Source: Conoideocrella luteorostrata
Taxonomy: Eukaryota; Ascomycota; Sordariomycetes; Hypocreales; Clavicipitaceae
Direction: 5' to 3'
NCBI GenBank assembly: GCA_032433595.1
Contig: JASWJB010000078.1
Coordinates: 82,591-146,590 of the forward strand
DNA length: 64,000 nt
The notes under the pieces are model-generated. The model had not been told where the DNA came from. It searched no databases and worked only from the letters and a program-made list of their open reading frames with translations. The stretch's first letter is position 1. Each line of letters starts with the position of its first letter. Positions 34,301-45,902 of the stretch are shown one piece after another. Both the position numbers and the translations under genes were made by a program.

Positions 34301-37300
34301 TCGGGGACCTGGAACGTTCTAAGCAGGCATACAAGAGATCTTATGAATCCCCTTTATGCACCGCCATTCGCTTCGGAAATACTGAAGGCGCAATGGAGCT
34401 TTTGAAGCATGGTGCGAATGTCAACGCATTGACTCATGGCAGAAACGATTGGAGATGGAGATACATGAAGGGAACTTCAGTCCTAGACCTCGTCCGAGAG
34501 ATGATTGAACTACTATCCAAGTACAAAGGAGAAAAACCAAACCTATCCAAACCTAATGCAAGACCCGGGCTGAACACCTATCTTGGACAGATTGAACCGG
34601 GCACGTATAAACATTGGGTAATTTCTCAAGACGTGCGAGCAAAGAAGAAGTCATTTGCCGACAGCACCAAGGCTTATGAAAAGAGCCTTGAAGAGGCTGA
34701 AAGTCGCAAAGGCGCAGCGGAGAAACTAGCAGCTGTCAAAGAATTGCTGGCTGGCTTCGAAACTCTGGAGCAATACATGGTTTCCGAAGGAGCCAAGACC
34801 TTTGAAGAGCTACACCCCGAGGTCGACAGCGAAAAGCGTAAGAAAGAGGACGTCAAAGAAGACAAAGACGAAGATGAAGTTGAGGAATACAAGTACGACT
34901 TTACGTTCAAAATTGATGACAACATGACAGAGTCAAGACGAGACGGATATATTGAGCTGTGGGTGCACCTTTACGCGTTTCTCCTGTTCTTTCTTCCTTC
35001 CTTCGAGCTAACATGTGTTGTAGTATGGAAGCTGCTTGGATGGGAAACCTGGACCGCATCAAGGAATTGACGCTCCAAGCTTGGGGCGCTGACAAAGAGC
35101 AGGCTCCTCTGAAAATGGCCATCACTGACGACTTGGGCAATTCCCCGTTTTCGATTGCCTTCTTGCACGGCCGATTTGACATTGCCCGAGCCATTCTCGA
35201 AATTGTAAAGGCTCAATGGTCCGCGCCCGAAAAGGATGAAATCCGCTACAGAATAAAACAAGAACGACAGGGCGAAAACTCTGAGGAGTATAGTGACGAA
35301 GAAGAGGGTGGAGAATCGGACAACGAGCCACAGATCGAATCACAGATTGTTGACAAGGACTTTACCATCGACGACATCGGTCAGGTCTCCATGCAGGTCA
35401 AGTCACACGTCAAGCCCGTACAGCATATCTGCGATACAGTATCAGCTTTCACCATCAAAGGCGGAAAGGCATCCAGGAGTAAATGGTTGTCCGGGACGCT
35501 CTTCCAGCATGTGCTAGAAAATGATGATGCGGCTGGTTTAAAAGCATTGTTAGATATGGGTCAATACTTCAGTGAGGAAAAGCAAGACGCCGATGAAGAA
35601 GGGGATTCTAGCAGGTTCACCTTTCCTAAAGAAGACTTCAGATGGGCTGTTGAGAATGGGAAGACAGAACTCCTATCTCTCATTATCAAACGAACCGGAG
35701 CTGGCATTCCTCTCGATCACCTTGTGAAGAAGAGTGGTGTGGAAGTGAAGCCAAAACCGCGCTATTATCAGGGCTTGACTGTGTACGGAAAGAAGAGGTA
35801 AGTTTGTCCGCTGTCCGTTAATTGGTGGGGTACGCTGACAGTATTGCTTAACTACAGAAAGGATTGGGCAAACGCAGGTCGTAACGTTGTTAGCCGAACC
35901 AGTGGCATGAAAACGCCCCCTCTCCTACATGCAGCTTTAGAAGGATCCATTGATGGCGTCGAGTTTTTCCTAAGTGACAAGCCGCACAGACTTTACACTG
36001 AATTTAGCAAGTCTAGAGCTGCCCGCGGAGACCCGAGATTCAAGCATTTGAAGGAGAGCCCCGGAGGTTTTGACCGAGCTATTTCGAAATGGCTGGGTGC
36101 TAACAGTAAGCTAGATTTCCTACCATCGCCGTCGGACGTCCTTTGCTAACAAGATGGGACAGATGATTTAGTCATTCATTGCGCTGTGTTGGGACAATCC
36201 AAGGAGTCGGCAGAATTGCTCGAGTTTCTCGTCACTAACTGCCCAGAATATCTTGAAAAGAAGACATCTGACGGAGAAACCCCTTTGATGATTGCCTGCA
36301 GACTCGGTCGAACAGACTTTGTCAAGATTCTCGTTGATGCAGGCGCTGACCAATCGACACGCAACTTGAAAGGGGAGAACATCATTCACGCCTGTCTTGC
36401 CGAGCTCCCCAAAGCTGTCCAGCTCAAGTCCATGCTAGATCTGTTTGACTCAGATCTCCGAAGCCATCTGTTCCTACAACGTAAGAATATTACGGAGAAC
36501 GGTACCACGCCGCTTCACACCTGGATCTATCAATCTTCGGGTCTGGGTCCGACCGGGGACGCCGAGCCTGGCTACACTCGGTTCTATAATCAAGGGCGAT
36601 ATATTAACAACACAACATATGCCAACGAACACGACGTTGTTACCACGCTTCAGCTCCTACTGGAATATTCCAAAGGCAAAGAACTAGACTTGCTCAATGG
36701 TGCAGGCGAGACATGTCTCCACACAGCCGTCAAACAAAACATGCTCTCCTTAGTCAAAGTCCTCGTCGAATTCAACCCGCAGCAAGTTTATCGCGAAAAC
36801 GCCGTGGGCCGCACGCCCGCTGAACTTGCTCATGACGGCTTGATATCGCAAATTATCCGGCAGCCTGATCGTCCCCAGATCGACAGAAACGAACAGATCT
36901 CACAAATTGTCAGCAAGAGCACAGACAGTTACAAGGACGAGGCTGTCTTGCAAGCCAAATCCGACCAGCTCAAGACGGATATTACAGACTTGGGTCTTAG
37001 TGGGGAGTACACAGCCAAGGACCTGGCCCTTATTCTCCCGTCAATGGGTATTGGCGAGGGCAAGTTAGCAAAGAACTTGCCCGTGAACAAGCTCAAGTCT
37101 ATAATTTGGGATTTTATGGCCACTGCAATGTTGAAACATCCCGGCAAACGACGGCTCGTGAGTCTCAATGAGGCGAACGACGTAGCTAGAAGATTAGGCG
37201 AGAAGCACACCGGTTCGCGGTACTTTAGCGTCGAGTCTCGCAAGGATGAGGATGACGAGGTTGCTTCGTATGATGGCAAGAAGGATGAGAAGAGTGACTT

Positions 37301-37394
37301 TGTGACGGTGAAGTTGGTTGATCGGCTGGACAGTGCCTGGCCGGAGCCGGATCAGGATGATGAGGTCGATGACAGTGGCAGCGACGAAGAGTAG
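31345..37394 (+). CDS. Giant protein: nucleotidyltransferase-like domain plus ankyrin repeats, six exons
   Basis: Function unknown. Exons: 31345-32241, 32301-33788, 33853-34958, 35024-35797, 35858-36105, 36163-37394. Every junction keeps frame, giving 1914 residues. Residues about 200-330 carry the marks of a polymerase-beta-type nucleotidyltransferase: VVAAGSSVVNCLLP (the hG[GS] element), then ASDVDLFLYGL (D-x-D metal ligands), then HIQIVLRVYKS and ILTGFDIDAAGGAYDG, a likely third acidic strand. The gap between the GS and DxD elements is longer than usual. Ankyrin repeats include TGRTPLHLAVMTSTPDVVKCL and DGKTALHLAAARGDRDMVRIL (about 604-670), CSPLHTAIVEGHEDTVKLL, ISPLHLAVQHGDPILVLRLL, and later DGETPLMIACRLGRTDFVKIL and GETCLHTAVKQNMLSLVKVL. 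Acidic linkers and a coiled coil separate them. Residues 1-73 are basic and Ser-rich like a mitochondrial presequence, but the start may be ATG 31564. It lies between two inverted MITEs and converges on ATG33. Confidence 0.85.
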
Positions 37395-37693
37395 AGTAGT
37401 TTGGTGACATTCTCCGCCTGACCACGCTATGTTGCTGATGTTGTCTTAGCAATATTCATAAACTCTGGTATTCCATGATCCACTACGCAATGTGAAGTGC
37501 TGCTGTTGTAACGTTAAATTATTGTTTATTACAGACACGAGATTTTGAATAGTGAACTGTATATACTCAAACTTCCTCAAACTCCAAACGACAAATCCAT
37601 TATTAGTCATGTCTGCATACACCTATCAACTCGCCACTGCCAATGCCAAAAATGAAAATGGCATCACTTGTATACAAGTACACAACCCTATGC

Positions 37694-38510
37694 TCATGAC
37701 ACGTACACAGCGGCCTTGGGAACCCCGTCGCCCCAAAGACCAACTACAGCCATGGCGAACCCGAGGGCAGCCAGGCCAGTACGAGCAAAATAACCTCTAG
37801 AAAGGGATTCCACTTGAGCCCTCACTTCCTCTCCATTAATATCATCAATCTCCTCCTCGCTAGCAGCTTCGCTGTGCACATCGCCAAGCACTTCGTAGCT
37901 GGCTTCCATCTTGGCACGAGTAGAGGGCTTCTTAGCCCGCGGGGTGGCAGCAGGACGAGGCGCCGGCTGCGGCAGCAGACGCGGCACAACTGTCGAGAGC
38001 ACCGCGATAACGGACGTATAGAGCAGATACGGATGGCGAGCGCGGCGAGGTGACAGGATAAACGAAAGGAAGAGTGGCGCAGAGGCAAGAGACGTTAGCG
38101 CGAGGAGGGGTGTTTGAAGGCTGGCGGTCAGAGAGGTGATGGCCTGGGAGGCAGATGTCGAGGAAGAAAGTTGAAGGAGGTTTGGGAGGCTGACGTTGGA
38201 AACGGTGTAGGAGACTCCCTACGGTGATGATTAGTTAGTTGGAGAGCTTCTTTGGCAATGAGGGCTGCAGGCCCAAGCTGCAGAGTTGCGGATTTGTTCC
38301 TAGGCCTCTACAACGAAACAAGACAAGTATCTGTTCTTAACAATATTCCCGCTTTTATAGCGAAAGTGTCTCCATGGAACACCCTTTCGGCCGTGATGAA
38401 TAGGCTAGGGAAAAGTAGAAATTCGCATGGTGACATACCGTCAGTAAGCCCAACGAAACGGTCCCCACAAACTTGAGGACCGAAACCGCCTTTGCGCCAG
38501 CACAAACCAT
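37694..38510 (-). CDS. ATG33: Atg33-like mitophagy membrane protein
   Basis: Atg33 is a mitochondrial outer-membrane protein needed for mitophagy in yeast. Exons 38439-38510 and 37694-38218, joined in phase 0 across intron 38219-38438 (GTATGT...CCGTAG, with a CTAAC branch), code 198 residues, the usual length. Exon 1 gives MVCAGAKAVSVLKFVGTVSLGLLT; exon 2 begins GVSYTVSNVSLPNLLQL, so the first membrane segment is split by the intron. A second hydrophobic segment with SFILSPRRARHPYLLYTSVIAVLS holds the family-typical SPR..RHPYLLYTS string. An acidic loop and a last segment, GLAALGFAMAVVGLWGDGV, end the protein. The assignment rests on this layout and the SPRR.RHPYLLYT string. It converges on the ankyrin gene (299 bp apart); the inverted MITE copy lies about 210 bp upstream of its start. 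Confidence 0.82.
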
Positions 38511-38722
38511 ATTTGGATCGCTAGATTTTCGGCGGGGTTCACGCTGGTATTAAAACTTTGGCGCTCCGGCAAGTAAAAAGAAACCAGTTTTGGGCAGCCC
38601 TAGAACGCGTGCTGATGACGAAGGCACCGTTGCGTATTTCCAAAAGAGGGGTGGCGGTGGTTGGTTAAAGTGATGAGAGCGGATGGATGGAATGATGCGC
38701 TAACGAGGCAGGTCTGGCTTGC

Positions 38723-38960
38723 AAGCGGGGGACAGTTTAACTGAGCCATCGAGGTGGCATTAACTCCGCAAGAGATAATGCCTCAACGACCAAAAAAAAA
38801 AATATATATATATATATATAATTATTATATAGTTTAAATAGTTATTTAGTTAATAGATTTTATTAATAATAAGCTTTAATTGCATCTGTGGTGGACGTTC
38901 GAATTAAAAGGGTCAATTAGACAATGTGGACGAAATGGCTTAGTAAAACTGTCCCCTACA
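38723..38960 (-). mobile_element. MITE copy 2, inverted relative to copy 1
   Basis: A 238-bp element flanked by a perfect 8-bp target duplication TGGCTTGC (38715-38722 and 38961-38968). The left end AAGCGGGGGACAGTTTAACT matches the inverted right end of copy 1. The right end is more diverged (TGTAGGGGACAGTTTTACTA when inverted). The inside includes an (AT)n run near 38805-38820. It lies upstream of ATG33 and could carry promoter signals; this is inference. Confidence 0.9.
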
Positions 38961-38968
38961 TGGCTTGC

Positions 38969-39867
38969 TCGTCACTTTGCACAGCGACAAATAAAACCGG
39001 GGGGGGTGATTGGCCAGTGCTGAGAGGAGAGCTTGTCTCCACTTTTTCGTCCTCCATCAAGCCAGTGTGATCCACCGACAAAAAGACATTTTCTCCTCCA
39101 AGCCCTGTGTTGTGGCCATTTCTTTTTCTTTTCCTTTCCCTACTATCCGTACACCGAACTCGTAAGTATTCCACCTCCCAGCAACATCTTACACGCTTCT
39201 TTCTTGGACTCAATTTATGGGGGGGGGAGGCAATTTGATCCCCCCTTTGAATCTCAAAATGATGAATTCGTTTTTACAAAACCCTTCAAATAATCTTAGG
39301 AAGAGCCGTCTGAGACACCTCCCGGGTCAGATCGACTTCTTTTAATATTTTCCTTGAAGTGCAGGACGACCCCTTGGCTCGCGTCCACTCCGGATTTCCA
39401 GCTACGAGTTGATCCCGTCGCCGTTCCAAACTAGCTCCTTTTCTATGCATCGTCATATGCGTGGGAGGTTCTGGGGCGTACGAGGATCCTCGTGGTGAGG
39501 CTGGTTGGATGGTGGGAGGAGTGGTGCTTATAAACTGGGTTTCTGAAAGAGATATACACCTTCTTATTTTTCGTCGCCTCTGGCCGAACTTTGTTTCTTT
39601 GTGTGAGAAGTTCACGATGGAAGAACCAATGGCTAACCTTTGTATGCAGATGGTTCACGTTATATCTACTACGAAGTGTACTATCGAGTTGGGGATTTTT
39701 GCTTGCACGACTTTTGCCCTATATCTTTGCATATACTCAGTAGTGCTATGAAATATAGCTCAGCCGTAATAATGTACTCCTCATTCATACCCGAATTTTC
39801 TCTACGCCGTGCAATATATCATCAGCCGGTCCAACCCAAAAATAAAACCCAATGTTTCATTTAAAGC
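38969..39867. other. Intergenic between MITE copy 2 and MPH1 3' end
   Basis: No gene supported. C- and T-rich sequence at 39030-39160 followed by GTAAGT-like donors could be an unrecognised leader or non-coding transcript, but no protein follows. A G run lies at 39219-39229. Confidence 0.45.
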
Positions 39868-42800
39868 TCATTCATCGCTTTCACTTTCTATAACCTGCCG
39901 TCGTCCGCGGACAGCGCGTAACGCAGTGACATCTTCGAGGTCGGAATCTGATAGACTACTCCCGTCAGGTATCCTGGTCTCGTTCCTACCAATCAGCGTG
40001 TTCAGGTCAGGCATATTATCGCTCTCCTGGGTAGCTGAGAAATGAGTAGGGACATAGAATAGCTGCTTAGTTTTTGCCTGGGGTGTACTCTGTGTCGAAG
40101 CCGTCGTTAGTGATGTTGCCTGCGAATTAATCATGCTTGAGGTCGCTTGGTTGTCCGCCACAACAAAATCTAGCAGATCCGCACCATCGTCTGATCCACT
40201 GCTTCCCATGAGATCACTGTCTCGCTCACAGTCGTCCCCTAATTCATCACTGTAGATACCACCTCTTTGCTTTGCTGATCTCTTCTTCGGCTTAGCCCTC
40301 TGTTTCTTAGGTTGTCTATTTCGGTCTCTGATCCTTGCTCCTTGAGGTCCCTCGTCAGGTGAAACAACCTCCGCCTCTTCTGGTAGCGATGCTGCCATAT
40401 TAGATACTGCCGAGGCTTTCCTTCTCTTACTCTTAGGTACTGTTGTGTGGTCTGGCGTGCTACGCCTCTTCCTCGTCCCAGAATCAGGAGTTTCATCCAC
40501 GTTTAACTCTCCGTCTGATTCGGCAAACGCCCTAACAGGAATGTTGCTGAAGGAACTTGAGTGTGAAGAATCACCTTGTCTGGCCATACGGTTCGAATTG
40601 TTGCCCATGTTTGCTAGAAGCTTGACCACGCGCTTTGTATAAGTGCCATGTTTCAAAGTTGACACTGGCCGCAGCTCCCTCTGAAGAACAGGATGCGCAC
40701 TCATACTAGGCATATCTGTTTCCTCGACCACGCTGTGGTTAAATGGCAGGTCACGATATGTACGGTCAAGCTCCTTAAGCTCTTCGCCGGATAATATGAC
40801 ATCGGTTAGATCTGGAATCTCTTCAAGGTCATCCAGCTCGGGATTCCGTGCTGATTTTGGCTCCTTCGCTTTCGAACCGCCATTGAGGTAGTTTGAGAGC
40901 GTTTGGAATCCAGTTTCCACCCCATCCGGCATATGGAACTTCTTTGGGGGCTTCTTTTTCCCAGCAGGAGCACGGCGCTTCTTGGGTTCTGGCAGGGACT
41001 GATTCTGTGTATTTTCAATCGGGATGTCGACATGCCGCTTGTCAACCTCTGGTCGAATTTCCCTCGGGACGATTCGGGTTGAAAGGTCAAATCGGAAGTT
41101 GAAACGGCTCCCTTCGCAAATCATTTTTTGCATCTTTTCGTAGCTGTCCTTGGACTTGGCAAATTGATCCTCTTCTTTGCCCCTCATCAACAAAAGAACA
41201 ACGTTTCCAGCTCTCTTACGACCGGTTCGACCCATTCTTTGAAGCATGCGGATTGGTGACGCGGATGAATCGTAGCAGACAATCAAGTCAACTTGTCCAA
41301 TGTCCAGTCCTTCTTCGCCAATAGACGTTGCCACCAAGACATTAAATTCGCCCTTTTTGAACCTGCCAATAGTCTCGATTTGTTGCGCTTGTTTCATTCC
41401 CTCACCTCGCTTGCCATCCGCCTGTCCCACAAAGACGCTAGCCTTGAGAAGGGGCTGGTGCTTATTGAGCTCACGCACAATGTCTTCCGCTGAATCACGA
41501 TACTCACTGAACACAATGACACGCGTTGTCGAGTCTTCTCCCTTGTCCATGAAGTGATTGAGGACGCAATCCGCCAACGCCGTGAGCTTTGGGTGTCCCA
41601 CAAAACCATCTGTCCGGAGCCAGCCGGAAATTCTGTCCATCATTTCTCGAAAGCTAGAGTCCTCTACCAGTTGGCGCTTGTATTTAGAGCCCCTTTCGCC
41701 CTTACCTTCATGTTCGCTTCGAAAGTCGACCATGTTGTCATAAAAAGGCTTGATTCCGTGGAAGTTGAGCAACTTAATTGAATGTGCGAGGCTGGTGAGG
41801 ACACTAAAGATGGCTCTCATCATGAATTGAACACCCTGATTCGCGTGCCGCCCTCGGGTTCCAAACCATTCTTTTTGCGCTTGCATCAACCCATACGTCG
41901 TCATTGCCATCGGATTTCGACCATAATAGATGTTTTGAGAGCTAAGCTTATCCACGAGAGGTTTCAATGCTTTTGTAAATAGTTCGCTCACAAGAATCAT
42001 CTCGTCTGACGGATCCAGAACCGTTTGGTCAATATTCCTGTCATGAACATACTGTCGAATATCGAGAGACTCCTCGGTTCTGATCTCGCAATGGGATATG
42101 CCCAAGTTGTCTATGACTTCTTGTACAGTTTCGATTTTTGAGCCGGGAGTCGCTGTTAGTGCCAGCACACGGAAGCTTTTAGAAAATCTTCTTATCATTT
42201 TAGTCACTTTAGCATAAGCATACTCCCCAACGGCCCGATGAGCCTCGTCAATAACAATGAGCGTGATGCTTTTAGGATCTGCATATCCATGTGATAAGTC
42301 ATTGAGGAGAGTTTGCGGTGTCATAAAAAAGACGCGCTTAGTCTGCCACTCATCTACTCGTAATGCTGGTGGTATATCGCCCGTTAATAGCGTAGTGTCG
42401 AACCGCGGGATTCCGACAATGCTGAAGCACGCATCTATCTGCTGAGCAACCAGAGGCTTGGTAGGAGCCACGAAGACAATCTTTGCTGATTTCATCCATC
42501 GATAGAAGTTCAGCATAACCGTTGCAGCAATGAACGTCTTGCCCAGGCCCGTTGGCAAAGCGACCAGTGTGTTGTTGAACAGACTGTTCTTGACAATACT
42601 GAACTGGTAATCTCTGATAGCACCAATATTCGTCGGATAAACCCACGTTTGCATCGCTTGCTTGTCGATTTCATGCTGGCTTGGCTCCTCCGGAACATCC
42701 ACTCTGTACACTCTCTGGTTTGGGAGGTGAGCCTGAGATGGCGCATCACCCTGGGTCATGGTACCCCACAGAGTTGTTTGGTGGAAGCTCCCAGAGCTGG

Positions 42801-43074
42801 CCCGCGAAAGCCCATGATTCTGTCTAGGGCCATCTGATGCTGTCGCCACTGCATCAGGAACTCTGCGTTCTGGCTCGGGTGATGAAAAGGCATCTGAAGG
42901 CAAATCTTCAAGAATTTGCGAGACTACTGCCGGTGAGTTTGGTTTCCTGCGGGTCTGAGACTCAAACAAACCTGCATTTGATGACGACTGCCCTCTGTGA
43001 GAGGGTGAGGCTTGATTGAATACCTCAAGTAAGTCCTCATCTGCTATGTCATCGCCAAATTCATCGTCATCCAT
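39868..43074 (-). CDS. MPH1: ATP-dependent DNA helicase Mph1 (FANCM family)
   Basis: Mph1/FANCM is a 3'-5' helicase that remodels replication forks and dissociates D-loops, limiting crossovers. This is one exon of 1068 residues from ATG 43074 ([19 protein letters not shown], the usual acidic start of fungal Mph1). The core begins at about residue 140 ([35 protein letters not shown]; Walker A near 42550). It continues with [10 protein letters not shown], then [18 protein letters not shown] (DEAH, near 42245) and ALTATPG. The FANCM-type helical insert follows, then the second lobe with [30 protein letters not shown] and [18 protein letters not shown]. The C-terminal 400 residues are disordered and basic, with several Lys/Arg-rich nuclear signals. 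All core motifs are intact. It shares a 632-bp divergent promoter region with MEX67. Confidence 0.95.
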   Translation of the reverse strand: MDDDEFGDDIADEDLLEVFNQASPSHRGQSSSNAGLFESQTRRKPNSPAVVSQILEDLPSDAFSSPEPERRVPDAVATASDGPRQNHGLSRASSGSFHQTTLWGTMTQGDAPSQAHLPNQRVYRVDVPEEPSQHEIDKQAMQTWVYPTNIGAIRDYQFSIVKNSLFNNTLVALPTGLGKTFIAATVMLNFYRWMKSAKIVFVAPTKPLVAQQIDACFSIVGIPRFDTTLLTGDIPPALRVDEWQTKRVFFMTPQTLLNDLSHGYADPKSITLIVIDEAHRAVGEYAYAKVTKMIRRFSKSFRVLALTATPGSKIETVQEVIDNLGISHCEIRTEESLDIRQYVHDRNIDQTVLDPSDEMILVSELFTKALKPLVDKLSSQNIYYGRNPMAMTTYGLMQAQKEWFGTRGRHANQGVQFMMRAIFSVLTSLAHSIKLLNFHGIKPFYDNMVDFRSEHEGKGERGSKYKRQLVEDSSFREMMDRISGWLRTDGFVGHPKLTALADCVLNHFMDKGEDSTTRVIVFSEYRDSAEDIVRELNKHQPLLKASVFVGQADGKRGEGMKQAQQIETIGRFKKGEFNVLVATSIGEEGLDIGQVDLIVCYDSSASPIRMLQRMGRTGRKRAGNVVLLLMRGKEEDQFAKSKDSYEKMQKMICEGSRFNFRFDLSTRIVPREIRPEVDKRHVDIPIENTQNQSLPEPKKRRAPAGKKKPPKKFHMPDGVETGFQTLSNYLNGGSKAKEPKSARNPELDDLEEIPDLTDVILSGEELKELDRTYRDLPFNHSVVEETDMPSMSAHPVLQRELRPVSTLKHGTYTKRVVKLLANMGNNSNRMARQGDSSHSSSFSNIPVRAFAESDGELNVDETPDSGTRKRRSTPDHTTVPKSKRRKASAVSNMAASLPEEAEVVSPDEGPQGARIRDRNRQPKKQRAKPKKRSAKQRGGIYSDELGDDCERDSDLMGSSGSDDGADLLDFVVADNQATSSMINSQATSLTTASTQSTPQAKTKQLFYVPTHFSATQESDNMPDLNTLIGRNETRIPDGSSLSDSDLEDVTALRAVRGRRQVIESESDE

Positions 43075-43706
43075 GACGAGCAAGTAGGAAATGCCAGCAG
43101 TCTCGTTATTCGACTTAAATTTTTAATCAATGTTCGAATACGAATCATTGTAATTCGAATACTCCGTACGCTGATCAAGATTGGCTATTCGCTCTGGATG
43201 GCTGCCTGCGTGTATACGCGCTTCGTGTTCGTGCAAGACACGAAACAAATGCCGTGTCACGTGATATGATGCTCACGGAAACACATCGGCTATAGATTGT
43301 TAGAGCCAAAAATTACAGCTTCCATTATGAAAGACTGATATATGGTTAGATACATGTAGTTGAAGTATCTAGCAGGACTTCAAATCTCATCAAAATCACA
43401 ACAGAGGGTGAAACAGCTGTCCCATAATCGCACAAACCGATGTCGTCTTGTAAGGCTGCATTAGGCAGTAGTAACTGGTGCCTGGCGCAGTTGTAGAGCT
43501 AGAAAAGCGGGTCTTGACCGAACGTCACTTTGCACACACTCCATTACACTACTCGTTCTCCTTCCGACTACCGTAATCTTCACGCAATCTTCACGCAACC
43601 ACTGGTTTTGTACCAATAAAAAAAACACCCGAAAGAAAGTAGCCCGAAGCCCCTTGTGCCGAGAGAACGCGCGCGTCACTTGTCATATCATTCACTACTT
43701 GTCGCC
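43075..43706. promoter_or_regulatory. Divergent promoter region of MPH1 and MEX67
   Basis: A 632-bp region between the two start codons, pointing outward. It holds one ACTCCGTAC copy near 43151, pyrimidine-rich tracts just before MEX67 (43555-43625) and no clear TATA box. Shared control is possible but unproven. Confidence 0.5.
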
Positions 43707-45902
43707 ATGGCACCTCGAGGTCCTCGAGCATCTGCTCCCCAACGGGCAAACCGAGGAGCCACGTCTCAAGCGAAGACAACCACGAGAGGAGGCATTCAAA
43801 AGAAGAGGGCTGGTGCGGCCAGGACTGACCTGGATGGCGACCTAGACATGGACGCAGTTGGCAAGCGAGCAGCCAAGGTTGCGTCTAGCGAAGCAAGAGG
43901 GTCCAAAACAAGGCCTGCAAAGGCCGGACCTGGAAAAAATCCTCGAGGCGTCTCAACAGCGGCACAGACTGTCTTGAAGCATCTGAGAGGAAACGATGCT
44001 TCTAGCTTAGCCGCTCGAGTATCAGCCGTTAGTTCTGGGCGAGCTACCCGGGCGAGGGGCAAAACTGGAAATTTGTGCTTCCTTCGCGTTCACGGCTTGA
44101 AGCAGAGCAAAGCAGTATCCAATCAGGATGGTGGACTCAGCGACTTACTCGCATTTTTGGAGAGAAAGGCATCATCGTTTACTTCCACACCCAGCAAACA
44201 AACAAGGCAGGTGATGATAAAGAAGGTATGTCGATCATTAACGCAATATCCAGGGCGCCATAGTATAACTATACGGCAAGTCGATGCGTCTGCTCACCAG
44301 CAGCTTCGGCATTATCATCTCCGCTGAGAAGCACATCTCATCAGGGAAAATGTTTTATATCGCCCCGGTCATCAGCATCACTTTTAGTTATCTGCTAACA
44401 TCACGCAGTCACATTTGGTTGGTGATTACGTTTTTCTAGGAGTCTCCCGGGAAGATGCAGACGAGATCATCAAGCTCAACGCATTTACTTTCGCCGGAAC
44501 GCAACTGGAGATTGTCGAGTCCAGCGAGGACTTGGCATACCAGAACAAGGCGACAGAATCCAAAGAAACCCAAGAACTTCGAGCTAGGCTCCAGTCAATT
44601 TTGAGTCAGAGATATCTCGGCGCAAACAAACTCCTAAAGCTTGACGCGCTTGCTTCTGATACCGAACTTGTCACACTGGGCATGTTTGAAAATAAAGAGC
44701 GGGCTCTCAAGACTTTCAAGGGCTTGATGGCAATCTGTGACGGCTTATTCAAAACAGCTGCGGAAAAGCGGGAAGCTATCGAGAGCATCAGTCTTGCCAA
44801 CAACAGTATTGACGATGTCGCCCAGGTGGAATCAGTCGCAACAACGTTCCCACAATTAAAAAACCTTGACATGAGCGGGAATCAAATTGCCAATATGCAG
44901 GCTCTGGAAAAGTGGCGCGGCAGCTTCAAGTCACTAGAAACAATCTACATGACTGGCAATCCCATCGAGACTGCGGATCCGACTTATAGCGCAGCATTAC
45001 TACAATGGTTCCCAAAATTACAGGATGTCAATGGCACTCAACTTCGCACCCCTGAGCAAATAGCCGAGCAAGAGATGGCGTCGAAGCCAAAGCCTATACC
45101 ACAAAACGGGCCAGACTTCCGTGATGTTAACGGCATTGGTGAGAACTTTCTTTTGGAGTTCTTTACCGCTTATGACAATGATCGACAAGGCTTGGCGATG
45201 AAACTTTACGACGAAGGAAGCCAATTCTCTTTAGCCATCGACACACGGTCAGTTAGGGACTCGGATGCCCCTGCTCCTATGCCTTGGGCAGCGTATATCA
45301 AGGTGTCTCGTAACTTGGTCAAGATTACACATCAACCTGCGCGGGTACAACGATTGTTCAAGGGGGCATCCTTGATTCATGAATTATGGAATGGCCTTCC
45401 GCCTACCAAGCACCCTAATATCAAGGAGGATCTTAGCAAATACATTATGGATTGCCACCCGCTACCTGGTCTTGTCGATCCTACCGGCCAAAATCCGATG
45501 GGTGTTGATGGCTTGGTCATTTCAGTCCATGGAGAGTTCGACGAATACGACCAAAAGACAGCAGCAGTTGGCAAGCGAAGTTTCTCTCGCACTTTTGTTC
45601 TTGGACCTGGTCAACCTGGAAAGGGACCTATTCGGGTTGTCAGTGATTTGTTGTCATTGAGAGCATTCAACCCACTGCCAAATGTCTTTGTGGCGCCGAA
45701 TCAGCCTCCCGCCGATGCAAACAACCAGCATCAGGCAATGATTGCGGAACTGTGCAAACAAACCGGCATGACACCACAATATTCGGAGATGTGTTTATCG
45801 CAAGTTGGGTGGGAATTCAACAAGGCTTTGGTAATATTCAACGAAAAGAAGGTTGGTTTCGACAACAAAATCATGCTAATCAAGGTGGGAAACAAGTATT
45901 AA
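43707..45902 (+). CDS. MEX67: mRNA export factor Mex67 (NXF1/TAP family)
   Basis: Mex67 with Mtr2 carries mature mRNA through nuclear pores. Exons 43707-44225 and 44409-45902 (intron 44226-44408, GTATGT...CGCAG, CTAAC branch, phase 0) give 670 residues. The N-terminus is basic (MAPRGPRASAPQRANRG...). An RRM-like domain, about 120-210, is split by the intron: VHGLKQSKAVSNQDGGLSDLL, then SHLVGDYVFLGVSREDADEI and NAFTFAGTQLEI. Leucine-rich repeats follow at about 300-400 (SISLANNSIDDVAQVESVATTFPQLKNLDMSGNQIANM, IYMTGNPIE). The NTF2-like domain covers about 430-600 (ENFLLEFFTAYDNDRQGLAMKLYDEGSQFSLAI). The C-terminal TAP-C/UBA domain reads QAMIAELCKQTGMTPQYSEMCLSQVGWEFNKALVIFNE. Start: MAPRG fits the family. 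The full four-domain layout makes the call firm. Confidence 0.95.

Noticed and set aside
22613..45902. Possible gene cluster linking RecQ, Mph1 and Mex67
   Set aside because: Unrelated genes lie between them, strands differ, and no shared pathway signal is seen.
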